This document shows, in pieces, positions 21,554-31,191 of a stretch of 64,000 nucleotides of DNA. Both the position numbers and the translations under genes were made by a program. Origin of the DNA: Phytophthora colocasiae (taxonomy: Eukaryota; Oomycota; Peronosporomycetes; Peronosporales; Peronosporaceae); NCBI GenBank assembly GCA_018806915.1, contig JAGKQI010000043.1, positions 806,001-870,000 on the forward strand. The letters are read 5' to 3'. The notes under the pieces were generated by a model, which was not told the DNA's origin, searched no databases, and saw nothing but the letters and a program-made list of their open reading frames with translations. Numbering within the stretch: position 1 is the stretch's first letter; each line of letters opens with the position of its first letter.

Positions 21554-22226
21554 ATGACGACCAAGCGCGCCGAAGTCCTCCTGGGTAGTGGAAACTACTT
21601 CCACTGGGAGTACAACATGAGAATGACGCTCGCCAGGAAGGGACTGCTCGCTCATGTTCAAGTCGTCAAGCCGGAGAACGAGATCACAGAAGCGTGGCTG
21701 ATGAACGACGCCAAGTAACTGGCTATCATCGCGCAGGGCGTCGAGCTGCAGCACCAGACGAAGATCCGTTCCGCTATCCGTGCCATGGACGCTTAGAACA
21801 CTCTTCGGGAGTACTACAACCGTACCACGCTGCACAACCGTGTCGCGATGACACGGCGCCTGCACGAGTTCAAGATGGAGGAAGGAACGGTTATGTCGAA
21901 GCATCTGGACGCTTTCGACGAGCTGGTGGTGGGTCTCCAGACGTTGGGGGAACCGGTGGACGAGGCGCGGCAGCTAGTGGTGCTGCTCAGCAGCCTTCCA
22001 CCTGAGTACGAGCTGATCGCGTCGATCGTGGAGAACACGAAGGATATCACGCTGATCGAGTTCAAGGAGAAGTTGCTCAAGGAATACGAGCGACTGCAGA
22101 AGAAGGAAACCACGGAGAAAGCGTTCCGGGTGAACGGTAACGCAGAACGGTTCAAGACATAACGGTAACGGTTTTAAGGGCAAGTGTTTCAGGTGTGACC
22201 AAGTCGGGCACATGAAACGGGACTGT
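21554..22226 (+). pseudogene. Copia-2 gag
   Basis: ATG 21554 opens a Copia gag (NYFHWEYNMRMTL). In-frame stops TAA at 21716 and a TAG near 21794 interrupt it. The frame then runs to 22162, where a frame change leads to the CCHC knuckle CFRCDQVGHMKRDC (22185-22226), which is in frame with pol. Confidence 0.82.
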
Positions 22227-23897
22227 CCGAGGAAGAACGGTGACACGGATGACGAAGTGTTTGCCGTGGGCGAGGAACGCCTCGCCGGGTGGCTAATTGA
22301 CAGTGGTGCGACATCGCACATGACGCCACATCGTGGAGACCTATTCGACTTCGAAGGAACGGTCTCGGGGATCGAGGTAACGATTGCAGACGGGAAGAAA
22401 CTACGTGCTGCAGGGAAAGGAACGGTCAAGCTGACGGGTATGAACGGTAAGCGCATCAAGATGATGGAGGTGCTTTACATCCCGGGACTCGACAGACGGT
22501 TGCTGTCGGTGGGGAAGCTTGCGGAGAACGGTTTAACCGTTGAGTTCCAGCGTTCCTCGTGTATTATTTGGGGAAAGACTTGCGCGACTGCTTCAGGAAA
22601 GAAGGTCGGCAAGGCGTACTGGCTAGACTGTGAGCAGGAAGAGGCGTGCTTCGTGGAGTATGCCGGGGTTCATAGTCAGTGGGAGCTCTGGCACGCTCGC
22701 ATGGGACACTCCAGTGAGAACGCTATGGTCAAGACGCAGCGTTCTACGAACGGTATGCCACGTGTGAACCGTTCCGTCAAAACTTTATGCGGTGGTTGCA
22801 TGAAGGGGAAACATTCGGTTGAACCGTTCCCAGTACGGTCAACGACGAAGACTTCATGTCTGCTGGAACTGGTCCACACCGACGTGATGGGGCCTATGAG
22901 GACACTCTCGAAAGGTGGTGCAAGGTACATTCTGACCTTTGTGGACGATTTCTCGAGGTGTGTTGCTGTGTACTTCATGAAGAAAAAGAGCGAGGTAGCT
23001 AGCAAGCTGAAGGAGTTCAAGGCGTTCTATGAGAATCAATGGGGGGAACGCTTGAAGTGTCTGCGCTCAGACAATGGAACGGAGTTCGTGAACAAGACGG
23101 TTGCAGAACTGTGCCGCCGGAACGGTGTCATGCACCAACGTACCGTTCCATACAGTCCACAGCAGAACGGTGTTGCGGAACGCATGAACCGTACCATCAT
23201 GGAGAAAGCTCGAAGCATGCTATACTACAAGGGTGTGTCGACGGAGTGGTGGGCAGGGGCGGTGAGTACGGCAGTGTACTTGATTGACCGTTCCGCCAGC
23301 AGCGTACACACGGATGTGACTCCTTACGAGCTGGGCTTCAAGGTGAGACCGCAGGTGGAACACTTGCGAGTGTTCGGATCCCAGGTGTACGCTCACGTCG
23401 AGGACGCGAAGCGTACGAAGCTCGAACCCAAGAGCTTCAGGTGTATGTTCCTCGGATATGCTGAGAACGCTAAGGGATATCGTGTCTGCGACCTGGATGC
23501 ATTGAAGGTCAAAGTGTCACGGTCGGTGAAGCAGGACGAGCGTGAAGTGGGAGGAATATATGAGTCACCCTCGTTACAGCCCCACGGAACGGTTATTAAT
23601 TTGACCAAGGACGCTGATGATGGAACGGTACCAACAAGCGTGGAACGCCAGCAAACTCCGGATGTACCGATGGAGGAGACTGAAGAAACCGTTCCAGACA
23701 TTGAAGTGAACGAGGCAGAGCATGAACCAGACGTTGAAGCGCTGGAGTTACAGTTGCCAGGCCGTCCGGGATCAACAGGACGAGAAATAGAGGCGTACCA
23801 TTCGCAGCCTCAAGCGTTACGTGGTATTTCAACCAGAAGTGGAACGACGACCTCGCGAGCCGGTGTTCCTGCTGGAGAACGGTTCGGATGGAGGTGA
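22212..23897 (+). CDS. Copia-2 protease and integrase
   Basis: A 561-codon frame. The protease motif WLIDSGATSHM has its Asp at residue 30. The integrase zinc site (WHARMGH .. CGGCMKGKH) is followed by a core with Asp 224 (HTDVMGP), Asp 287 (SDNGTEF) and Glu 323 (AERMNR), i.e. an exact DD35E spacing. These enzymes process the polyprotein and insert the cDNA. The zinc knuckle of gag is read in the same frame just upstream, so the listed start is only the first start-like codon. The C-terminal end overlaps the RT frame by 77 nt. Confidence 0.85.
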   Translation: MKRDCPRKNGDTDDEVFAVGEERLAGWLIDSGATSHMTPHRGDLFDFEGTVSGIEVTIADGKKLRAAGKGTVKLTGMNGKRIKMMEVLYIPGLDRRLLSVGKLAENGLTVEFQRSSCIIWGKTCATASGKKVGKAYWLDCEQEEACFVEYAGVHSQWELWHARMGHSSENAMVKTQRSTNGMPRVNRSVKTLCGGCMKGKHSVEPFPVRSTTKTSCLLELVHTDVMGPMRTLSKGGARYILTFVDDFSRCVAVYFMKKKSEVASKLKEFKAFYENQWGERLKCLRSDNGTEFVNKTVAELCRRNGVMHQRTVPYSPQQNGVAERMNRTIMEKARSMLYYKGVSTEWWAGAVSTAVYLIDRSASSVHTDVTPYELGFKVRPQVEHLRVFGSQVYAHVEDAKRTKLEPKSFRCMFLGYAENAKGYRVCDLDALKVKVSRSVKQDEREVGGIYESPSLQPHGTVINLTKDADDGTVPTSVERQQTPDVPMEETEETVPDIEVNEAEHEPDVEALELQLPGRPGSTGREIEAYHSQPQALRGISTRSGTTTSRAGVPAGERFGWR

Positions 23898-25590
23898 TTA
23901 CGTACAGTCCGAAGGAAGTGACGGTCCACCATCCCCTAAGCGTGCTCGGTTCGATGAGGAAGGACTGATTGCTGAAGCTGTTATGGCGTACGTGGCGAAT
24001 ATTGTCGACGCGGCGGATGTGCCGACGTCGTACGCGGAAGCAATGGACAGTCCGGAAGCAGCGAAGTGGCGAAGTGCCATGGAGGCAGAGTTACGGCCCC
24101 ACGAGAAGAATGATACATGGCCATTGGTCCCACGTGGAAACGGAAAGCGTACCATCGGTTGTCGATGGGTGTTCGCCAAGAAGCGTGATGAGAACGGTTG
24201 CGTTATCCGTTACAAGGCACGGTTGGTTGCGAAGGGTTTCAAACAGAAGTATGGTGTCGACTTCTTTGAGACATACTCACCTGTGGCGAACATGAACTCA
24301 ATCCGAGTAGTTCTTGCGGTGTGTGTTGCGTTGGAGTACATCATGGAACAGTTGGACGCGGATACAGCGTTCCTGAACAGTGTGTTGATGGATCGTGTCT
24401 ACATGGAGATGCCGGACGGTACTACGGGTGATGATGATCTAGTGTGTTTGCTGGGGAAGGCCATCTACGGTTTGAAGCAAGCTGCAATGGCATGGAACAA
24501 GACAATCCACCGCGTATTCCTGAGGAACGGTTTCAAGAGCTGTGGAGCAGACCAGTGTGTCTACGTGAAGCGTTCCAGGAACGGTTATGTGTACGTGTGC
24601 CTGTACGTCGACGATATGATAATTGCTGCCAAGACTGCCGGTGAAATTCAGGAGGTTAAGGACTCTCTCAAAGCGGAATTTAAGATGAAGGAGCTTGGGG
24701 CAGCCAAGTTCATCTTGGGCATGGAGATTGATCACAACCTGGAGGCTGGAACGCTCATGATCAAGCAGACCAGGTACATTGACGATGTCACGGAACGGTT
24801 TGGCCAGCAGAACGCTAAGCCGGTGGATAATCCGTGCGCATCAGGACTGAAACTGTCCAAGGAACAGTCACCTGGAACGGATGTGGAGCGTGCTGAGATG
24901 CGGTCGAGACCGTACCGTTCTCTCATCGGGTGTCTACTTTACATCACGACATGTACACGCCCGGATGTTGCCTACGTGGTAACACAGCTGTCTCGTTTTC
25001 TGGAGAACCCGGGGCAGCAGCATTGGAAAGCAGCTATTCGTGTGCTGCGGTACCTGAAGACGACTCGTGAACACGGAGTCGTATACCAAGGTGGGCCAGG
25101 TGGTGTAACGGTTGAAGCGTTCTCGGACGCGGACTGGGGAACGAACATTGACGATAGGCGTTCCGTGTCCGGAGTCATGGTGCTGATGGGGAACGCTCCA
25201 GTAGTGTTCAAGTCGAAGTTTCAGCGAACGGTTGCACTCAGCTCGGCGGAAGCGGAATACATGGCGCTGAGTTTGTGCGTGCAGGAGGTACTTTGGATGC
25301 GTGCGATGCTAAAAGACATGGGGCACGAGCAGGAGAACGCTACGCAGATTTGGGAAGACAACCAAGGAGCAATTGCACTAGCTAAGGGCGCTGGATACAA
25401 CTCAAGGACGAAGCATGTGGACATCAAGCATCACTTCACGAGGGAGAACGTGGAGAACGGAACGGTTCAGGTCGACTATATTGACACGAAGCAGCAGCTG
25501 GCCGACTTGTTGACGAAAGCACTTGGAACCAAGACGCTGAAGTATCTGCGTGAGGCAAGCGGCATCAAGGGCAAGGCTACCGTGCATTAG
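23821..25590 (+). CDS. Copia-2 reverse transcriptase and RNase H
   Basis: A 589-codon frame in +1 relation to the integrase frame. RT motifs: [24 protein letters not shown], the box LYVDDM with aspartates at residues 264 and 265, and KFILGMEID. RNase H: SDADWG, SSAEAEYMAL, EDNQGAIAL, KHVDIKHHF. The domain set is complete and the catalytic residues are present. The start codon is not real: the protein would come from a shift or a repaired frame near 23821-23897. Confidence 0.87.
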   Translation: MVFQPEVERRPREPVFLLENGSDGGDYVQSEGSDGPPSPKRARFDEEGLIAEAVMAYVANIVDAADVPTSYAEAMDSPEAAKWRSAMEAELRPHEKNDTWPLVPRGNGKRTIGCRWVFAKKRDENGCVIRYKARLVAKGFKQKYGVDFFETYSPVANMNSIRVVLAVCVALEYIMEQLDADTAFLNSVLMDRVYMEMPDGTTGDDDLVCLLGKAIYGLKQAAMAWNKTIHRVFLRNGFKSCGADQCVYVKRSRNGYVYVCLYVDDMIIAAKTAGEIQEVKDSLKAEFKMKELGAAKFILGMEIDHNLEAGTLMIKQTRYIDDVTERFGQQNAKPVDNPCASGLKLSKEQSPGTDVERAEMRSRPYRSLIGCLLYITTCTRPDVAYVVTQLSRFLENPGQQHWKAAIRVLRYLKTTREHGVVYQGGPGGVTVEAFSDADWGTNIDDRRSVSGVMVLMGNAPVVFKSKFQRTVALSSAEAEYMALSLCVQEVLWMRAMLKDMGHEQENATQIWEDNQGAIALAKGAGYNSRTKHVDIKHHFTRENVENGTVQVDYIDTKQQLADLLTKALGTKTLKYLREASGIKGKATVH

Positions 25591-25603
25591 CGGTGAGTGG
25601 GAG

Positions 25604-25852
25604 TGTTGGACCGGTGCACCGTATCATGCACGGTTCACTGGAACGGTTCAACGGAACCGTTCTCCTATTGGCTAAAGAAGAGGAACCTTACTTGGGTGGT
25701 CAGCGTGTGAGGACACTCGGCTAAGTTCGAGCGACAACGATGACACAACACGGTGGAGCTACTAGGAGGACAGGACGAGTAGAACAGGTTTTGTTAACTT
25801 TAATCTACTCACTTCGGCATTTACCACCAACAACACAAGCTCAATACCAACA
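25604..25852 (+). repeat. 3' LTR of Copia-2
   Basis: 249 bp; followed by the target duplication TACAC. It begins 14 bp after the RNase H stop codon. Confidence 0.93.
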
Positions 25853-25946
25853 TACACCCGAACGGCCTTTTCGATTGAAATTGGAATCAATTTATCGGGT
25901 GGACAAAAATTCGAGTGAGTTTGAACTTTGACGATGGCCACCGCTG
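25853..25946 (+). pseudogene. ABC transporter pseudogene, piece left of the hAT element
   Basis: The last 20 or so bases, joined across the hAT target duplication to 27147, give a reading (LRAARDLSD type) expected just before the RFFDT segment of ABCC transporters. The remainder up to Copia-2 may hold an upstream transmembrane-domain remnant, but I cannot confirm it. Confidence 0.4.
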
Positions 25947-27138
25947 CAGGGATAGGAAAAAATAAATTGGCAAGGATATTATATCATTGCCGTTTTGAAA
26001 GCAGTGTTTCTGCTGACCCAGTTTTGTATGGCAAGATCTAGAGAGAGTGCAATACTGTATTGCAATCTCCGGAGCCCATGCAATCGGGCACTGCACAAAG
26101 ATACAGCAATTTCATATGCTTTGTTGCTTCAAGTATGGGCTTCAACATCGCACAAAACCAGATCGCAAAGAGCGCTGTTCTTTTCGGAAACCGTTGCTCG
26201 TTTAAAGGAGTGATCGGGTATAGAGTCTCCTAGTTGTGCACCCGTGTTCTAGTCCTCATTTCCACATTCTCATCCTTCCGCCGCCGCCTCTGTTTGACAA
26301 CATCGTCTTTCCAGTAACCATCGACCTGTTTCCTCCATCCAACACTGTGGCATTCAACAAAATCAAGTTGCGTCGCGGAGACGTTCCCGCTGTCGTCAAG
26401 TACTTCTTCGAGATCTCCGGCTCAGCTGAACACGTGGTCTACAAATACATCAAGTGTGGGTCTATGCCGACGAATAAGTGGAATACCGGACACAAATCTA
26501 AGCTAAGCCACCACTTAGCTCAAGACGCTGCAATCGTCCACAATCCAATGTTCGAGTCGGCTGTTACGAGGGTTCAAAACAAGAGAAGTTGTGAGCTATC
26601 AAGTCGTGAAAGAACCCTTCTAAAGAGATTCGAGAACCCACAGGAAATCGAAGCACGACGTATCAACTGGGGTGAAAATTTTCCGTACATACAACTGCTG
26701 GAAGAGCGCAAACGACGGAAGTTGGAGCACACAGTCACCTACCAAGATTTGAGCTTCATGCGTGGAACCTCGGTAACTGTCGAACGATTGTTCAGCTCTG
26801 CTAAGCATGTCATGACGGACCGCAGGAACAGGACGCATCCACTCCTTTTTGAGGCTGTTATGTTTCTGAAAGTGAATAGAGACTTCTGGGACTCCAGACT
26901 CGTTGCTAAGGCTATCAGAGCTTCGCATGCAACGACCTCGCGCGAGGTTGTGTAGCCTTAAGTAATTACCGACGTAATGTAGGTAGCCGTTTTGTATTGC
27001 GGCTCACATCGCAATCGGAAATTGCAATATTTGAGGTTAGTGCAGTTGGGAATTGGTACTGGACTCATGACCACAGTTTGGCATTTTGCAAGCAGTTTTT
27101 TGTCGGCGGAAAGACCAATTTATTTTTTCCTATCCCTG
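25947..27138 (+). mobile_element. hAT-1: short hAT DNA transposon
   Basis: 1192 bp bounded by perfect 24-bp terminal inverted repeats that begin CAGGGATAGGAAAAAA, with an 8-bp target duplication CACCGCTG on both sides (25939-25946, 27139-27146). CAGGG termini and 8-bp duplications are hAT hallmarks. Inside is a 239-codon ORF with hAT end regions but no catalytic core, so it looks like an internal-deletion derivative that would need a transposase in trans. It sits in the ABC transporter pseudogene. Confidence 0.93.
26236..26955 (+). CDS. hAT transposase remnant: BED-like N-terminus fused to hAT dimerisation domain
   Basis: An open frame of 239 codons. Near residues 45-85 a BED-finger-like stretch (KYFFEISGS .. 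YKYIKCGSM .. LSHHLA) suggests DNA binding. The C-terminus (TSVTVERLFSSAKHVMTDRR .. FLKVNRDFWD, about residues 175-220) is the hAT dimerisation motif. The DDE catalytic core between them is missing. The listed start is the first possible one; ATGs near 26461 or 26548 are alternatives. It could bind TIRs and dimerise without cutting, and so act as a repressor; that is inference. Confidence 0.65.
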   Translation: MHPCSSPHFHILILPPPPLFDNIVFPVTIDLFPPSNTVAFNKIKLRRGDVPAVVKYFFEISGSAEHVVYKYIKCGSMPTNKWNTGHKSKLSHHLAQDAAIVHNPMFESAVTRVQNKRSCELSSRERTLLKRFENPQEIEARRINWGENFPYIQLLEERKRRKLEHTVTYQDLSFMRGTSVTVERLFSSAKHVMTDRRNRTHPLLFEAVMFLKVNRDFWDSRLVAKAIRASHATTSREVV

Positions 27139-27146
27139 CACCGCTG

Positions 27147-27538
27147 GTCTCCGTGCAGCTCGAGACCTTTCCGACTTCTAGCACCGCTACGGTTCTTTGA
27201 TACCAAGCCTATCGGTCGAATTCTGAATCGGTTCGGAGGAGACATGACGCCGGTGGAAACGGATATCCTTTTCGCGACAAAAAGTCTATTGGTGTCGTTC
27301 TTCTTCACCTTTTTACAGTTAGCCACTACGATGTACATTGTGAAGATTTTCGTTCTCTTCATCGTCCCGCTCGCGTATCTCTACGTCAAGTTCGCCAATA
27401 TTTACTTCATGCCGTCTCGAGAGATCTCTCGGTTGTTGAAAGTGTCTTCTCCTCCCGTTCTCAGCCACATCTCACAGGCAGAAGAAGCGTGGCTAAGCGT
27501 TCGGGGTTGGGTGCGTTAAACAGTCGCTGAAAACTTTT
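27147..27538 (+). pseudogene. ABC transporter (ABCC/MRP type) pseudogene, second transmembrane domain
   Basis: After the hAT element the strand reads APLRFFDTKPIGRILNRFGGDM, the conserved start of TMD2 in ABCC transporters, then hydrophobic helices (SLLVSFFFTFLQLAT, IFVLFIVPLAYLYV) and SREISRLLKVSSPPVLSHISQAEE. The frame fails near 27485 (EEAWLSVRG instead of the EEGV-type continuation) and the gene is cut at 27538 by Gypsy-3. ABCC proteins export conjugated compounds. More pieces follow at 36646 and 37037. Confidence 0.8.
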
Positions 27539-27921
27539 TGCCCCGTACCCGGGAATATAGTGTGTGAACCAGCGTCGGGCGCGCACTATGTCCCGGGGCC
27601 TTGTCCAACGTCGCCTACTGTCCGTGTCTGAGGTCCAGTTTGGAGGTATCTCTCATCTACTACTGCCTCGTCTACCATCATACTATCGTGAGAGGACGGA
27701 TGTCATGCCTAGTCTCAATGCTCTTCTACTCCGGTGAGGTGTCATCCCTACAAGTGCTGGCCCGGACCGCCCAGAAATCTAGTCAGTCGTGTATCTACCA
27801 AGTTAAGAACAACCAACAACAAGAAGAAAGAAGTTTGCATTTTACGTATTCCCTAAGCTCCCCACCCAGACCTACTCGCTAACAGTCCGCAACTACTCGA
27901 CCCTTAACCGGATATACGACA
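27539..27921 (+). repeat. 5' LTR of Gypsy-3
   Basis: Near-identical to 36263-36645. It is followed after a few bases by TGGTGGAGAAGCAGG, a possible primer-binding site. Confidence 0.88.
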
Positions 27922-28702
27922 AGTGGTGGAGAAGCAGGGTAGTTGTCCACTGGAGAAAGGTCTGCTAAGTGAGCGCCGACGAGGGAATACGCCTGCTGCC
28001 AAGTACATCGAAGAACAGTACTACCAACGAGGAGTGGGAGATCGCGTCACTGCTAGTTCGACAGGGGTCAACTAGGGAGGTGCTCGGCGACTACACTCAG
28101 GACGAGACCAAGACCTTTCCGGAAGTACCTTCAAAGCAAGCGGACTAGCTCCGAAGCGAGTTGCTAAGTGAAGACAGTCTCCATCTACATCTACTCTACC
28201 CACAGGCGTGTACCGGATCTGGGAGTGGATTACCTGGGCGGGAGTGCTACAGGAACCCAAGACTACAGAAGAAGAAGAAGAAGAAGAAGAAGAAGAAGAA
28301 GAAGAAGAAGAACCCGAGATTGAGATGTCCTCGTTCGGTCCACACGGCGGACTTGACGAAGGCAACGGCAGTCCCATTTCAAGTAGAGGAAGGAGCGCCG
28401 GTCACCCTTCTACGACATGGTTTGAAGCTGGAGGAGAGCAGTCGGCTGCTACTTCAGTCCCCGTCGACTTGGGAGGAAGTACCGGATGGTCAACTGCTGC
28501 GTGGAGGGAGTACTCTCCATACTCCTAACACGGGACGGCCTGACCTGACTTCGGTTGGTGGCCTTAGCTCCGTCCAGTCCATCGTTCGTAGAACCGCCTT
28601 AGGTTCGAACCGGCCTCAACCACCCCGACAAAGACTAGTTCAAGTTCCTCTGAACCTCAGACAGAAGGCCTGAGACCCGACGAGAGCAGCTCCCCTGCTG
28701 TT
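27922..28702 (+). other. Gypsy-3 leader and degenerate start of gag
   Basis: Between the 5' LTR and the first clear gag frame. It contains the GAA run and overlapping open stretches in two frames, none of which is clean from ATG to the gag frame. The frame of the downstream gag is open back to about 28580 and then meets a stop. Confidence 0.45.
28268..28312 (+). repeat. GAA microsatellite
   Basis: Fifteen consecutive GAA units in the 5' coding part of Gypsy-3. In one frame they encode a poly-Glu run. Repeat-length change here could shift or extend gag. Confidence 0.95.
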
Positions 28703-30718
28703 GTGGAACCTACCTCCACCCTGAACCATCCCGAGAGTGGCTTTGCGGCGATTCCAAGTGTCCCTCCTGGAGCGACCCCTCGTTATGAAGTAGACCCCTC
28801 TACAGGTCAAACCTGGCGACCACTGGCACCTACGACTACTATGAATCCTGATCTGATGACGATGCAACAGCCAGTGCGATCCCGTTACTCCTTGGTGATT
28901 GACCCTCCTCCGCAGCCTTTGGCTACCTCTGTTCCGACTAGTACTATTCCTGCGAGTGCTGTAGGACCTACGAGCTACTCTCTGAATGTTGAAGGTATGG
29001 GAGCTGCCTCGAACCCGAACGGTGTACTCCCTACTGGATGGGGCAGTCAACTACCAGCGACTCAGCAAAGTGTGAATACCGGTTGGCCATCTACTCTTGC
29101 TCCCGTAGTGACTCCTGCCGCAAGTGTCCCTCAGTTGAACCGGTCGGCTATAGCAAGTTACCAGAACGTTACGATCGGAACTACTCCTGGGGTACCTGGG
29201 ACTGGGATGACGAGCCCTTTCATCCAGCCCGCTGGACGGTCTACTGTGGCGGGTTTCTCGTATGGAAATCCAACCCCTGTCGTCCAGACATCTACTGCTG
29301 TGCAACATCAGATGGCGAATCCGTACCCTCAGATGACTCAAGGAGTTCAAGCTGCTCCTGCGACTACAGGGCTTCCGCCGTCTCATCCTGTCTATCCGAG
29401 CCAACAACTGCCTTCTGCCTACCGGATGCATTCATTGACTTCGAATCCGTCGACTCAGCGACCTTCGTTGCCGGTACCCCTGACTGCTACCCCAAGTGTT
29501 CCGATGAGGTCAGTCGTCTGTAGCCGGTACGGGTTACTACCCTAACCAACTACCTTCTGTCTACTCCCAACCGGTGAGTCAGGTGACGAGACCTCAACCC
29601 GTCGGAATGCCTTCGAACATCAAGAACGCTATCCGGATGATTCAACCGTTCTACTCTGACAGTGCTTCGGTCGACAAGGCCCGGACGTTTTGGAACGACT
29701 TCGAGAGAGCTACTCAGGGACTTGACGGTTCGCTCCGTTTGAGTGCCTTCAGGGAGTGTCTGAAGGGTAAGACTGGTGAAGAGTGGTGGACGTACTCACA
29801 GATCAACGACTTTGAGACTCTTCGTACACGATTCCACAACCAGTTCATCTGTCAGACCCCTCTGCAGATGATGGAGCGACTGAAGAAGACGAAGCGCTCT
29901 CGTGGTATGTCTGCTGAAGTGTGGGGTGACTTGATCTCGAGCCTCTGTGATGCTGCACAGTACTTCGACCCGGAGATGAGATACCAGTACTTCCTATCTG
30001 GACTACGGAACAAGCAGTGGAGGAACACTCTGGACACCTCACTGGTGAACTCGATACCTCAGGCTGTGGCAGTGTTGCTGTACAAGAACCAACACTTGCC
30101 CGTGGAAGACGACACTGACTTTGCTGATGAGCCGCCCAAGAAGACAGCCAACGACGACATGATGAAGCAGATGCTCGCTATGATGCAGCAGACTCAGAAC
30201 TTGCTGGTTCAGCAACAGACTCAAGCGTCACCCCTCCTGTAGCCGCCGTCCAGTACCAGTTGGATCCGAACACGACGCAAGGAGTGTATGCGGTACCGCC
30301 TCAAGCATCTACTTCCGCTTTGCCAGCTACTCCTATGAGAGGTATCCGTCAGGGGCCAGACCTGTATACCCAAGAGGGACACATAGTGTGTGGTCGCTGT
30401 CACACCCTAGGGTGTAGTCGTTTGAACTGTCGCCGGAACAACTCAGTCTGTACGAACTGCCAGACGACTGGTCACATCAACGTCGAGTGCGAACTACCTC
30501 GAGTCTACCAACGTCCTCAGCAGCCTAACCAGCCGCCGTCGACTAACTATGGCTCGGACCCTCGCTCGAACGACCAGTACCGTCGAGGTCCTCGGACGTG
30601 CTTGTTGTGTGGAGGTGATGGCCACGTCGTTGCGAGCTGCCCTACGCGTGAGATTCTCAGTCAGCTGGCTCAGAAGTCGAACCCTGGGTCGTCGACTGCG
30701 AATGCTGGTAGGCAATGA
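28703..30718 (+). pseudogene. Gypsy-3 gag with three zinc knuckles
   Basis: Three successive open pieces: 28703-29545 (Pro/Thr/Ser/Gln-rich, disordered), 29574-30242 (retrotransposon gag core, FWNDFERATQG .. GEEWWTYSQI .. FHNQF) and 30260-30718. The last has CGRCHTLGCSRLNC, CTNCQTTGHINVEC and CLLCGGDGHVVASC, i.e. one knuckle with Cys where His is usual and two standard CCHC knuckles. Frame changes separate the pieces. The role is capsid formation and RNA binding. Confidence 0.75.
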
Positions 30719-31191
30719 TGGGGGGCTGGAGGAAGGGAAGGAAGGAGTCGCCCCTTCCTCCTGTCAGCTAGGCGACTTGACGAGAGACACTGATCGTCGT
30801 ACTACTACTAAGGGTACGGCCTTGGTGGCCTCTCTGGGAACTGTGATGAGTAAACGGATGGAAATTGAAGTGAATGAGACTGTGAATGGAATGGCTGAGA
30901 GAGCTGATGACGAAGAGAAGTGTACGGTGACTGCTTATGTGGGAGACCTGATGAAGGACCCCTACTTTGAGCTACACCAGGATGACCGTCCGACTAGAGG
31001 GAGTACTGGGAGGTTCGATCCTAGTTATAGGAGATCTCCCCTTCGGAAACCTAAGGTGGTTGAATGTGACTGGACGACTAAAGTGAACGGAACGACGAGA
31101 GTGAACGAGACTGAAAATGGAAGTGACCGCCTGGGTTTTGATGACAGTATTTTCGAGCCTAATATGGATGTGATTGATGAAATGAGCGAGA
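30719..31191 (+). other. Gypsy-3 acidic linker after gag
   Basis: A frame open from 30549 to 31247 overlaps gag and then encodes an acidic stretch (VTAYVGDLMKDPYFELHQDD). It is probably the original start of the long downstream frame before a shift. No enzyme motif. Confidence 0.4.

Larger units (their letters stand above)
21261..25852 (+). mobile_element. Copia-2: complete Ty1/Copia retrotransposon
   Basis: LTRs of 246 and 249 bp (TGTTGG..CCAACA) enclose gag, protease, integrase, RT and RNase H in Copia order. The 5-bp target duplication TACAC is on both sides (21256-21260, 25853-25857). The LTRs differ at roughly ten positions, so it is older than Gypsy-2. Gag carries two in-frame stops and a frameshift; pol is split in two overlapping frames. 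The whole element is unusually rich in the word AACGGT/ACCGTT (about 35 copies). Confidence 0.95.

Noticed and set aside
27530..27539. Target duplication for Gypsy-3
   Set aside because: The bases left (ACTTT) and right (CAACG) of the LTRs do not match in any register tried.
28268..28312. Possible CRISPR or satellite array
   Set aside because: It is a simple GAA trinucleotide run without spacers; CRISPR arrays are also not expected in an oomycete.
28161..28673. Frames with poly-Lys or poly-Glu runs near the GAA repeat
   Set aside because: The runs come from the GAA microsatellite; no gag motif supports either frame as a protein by itself.
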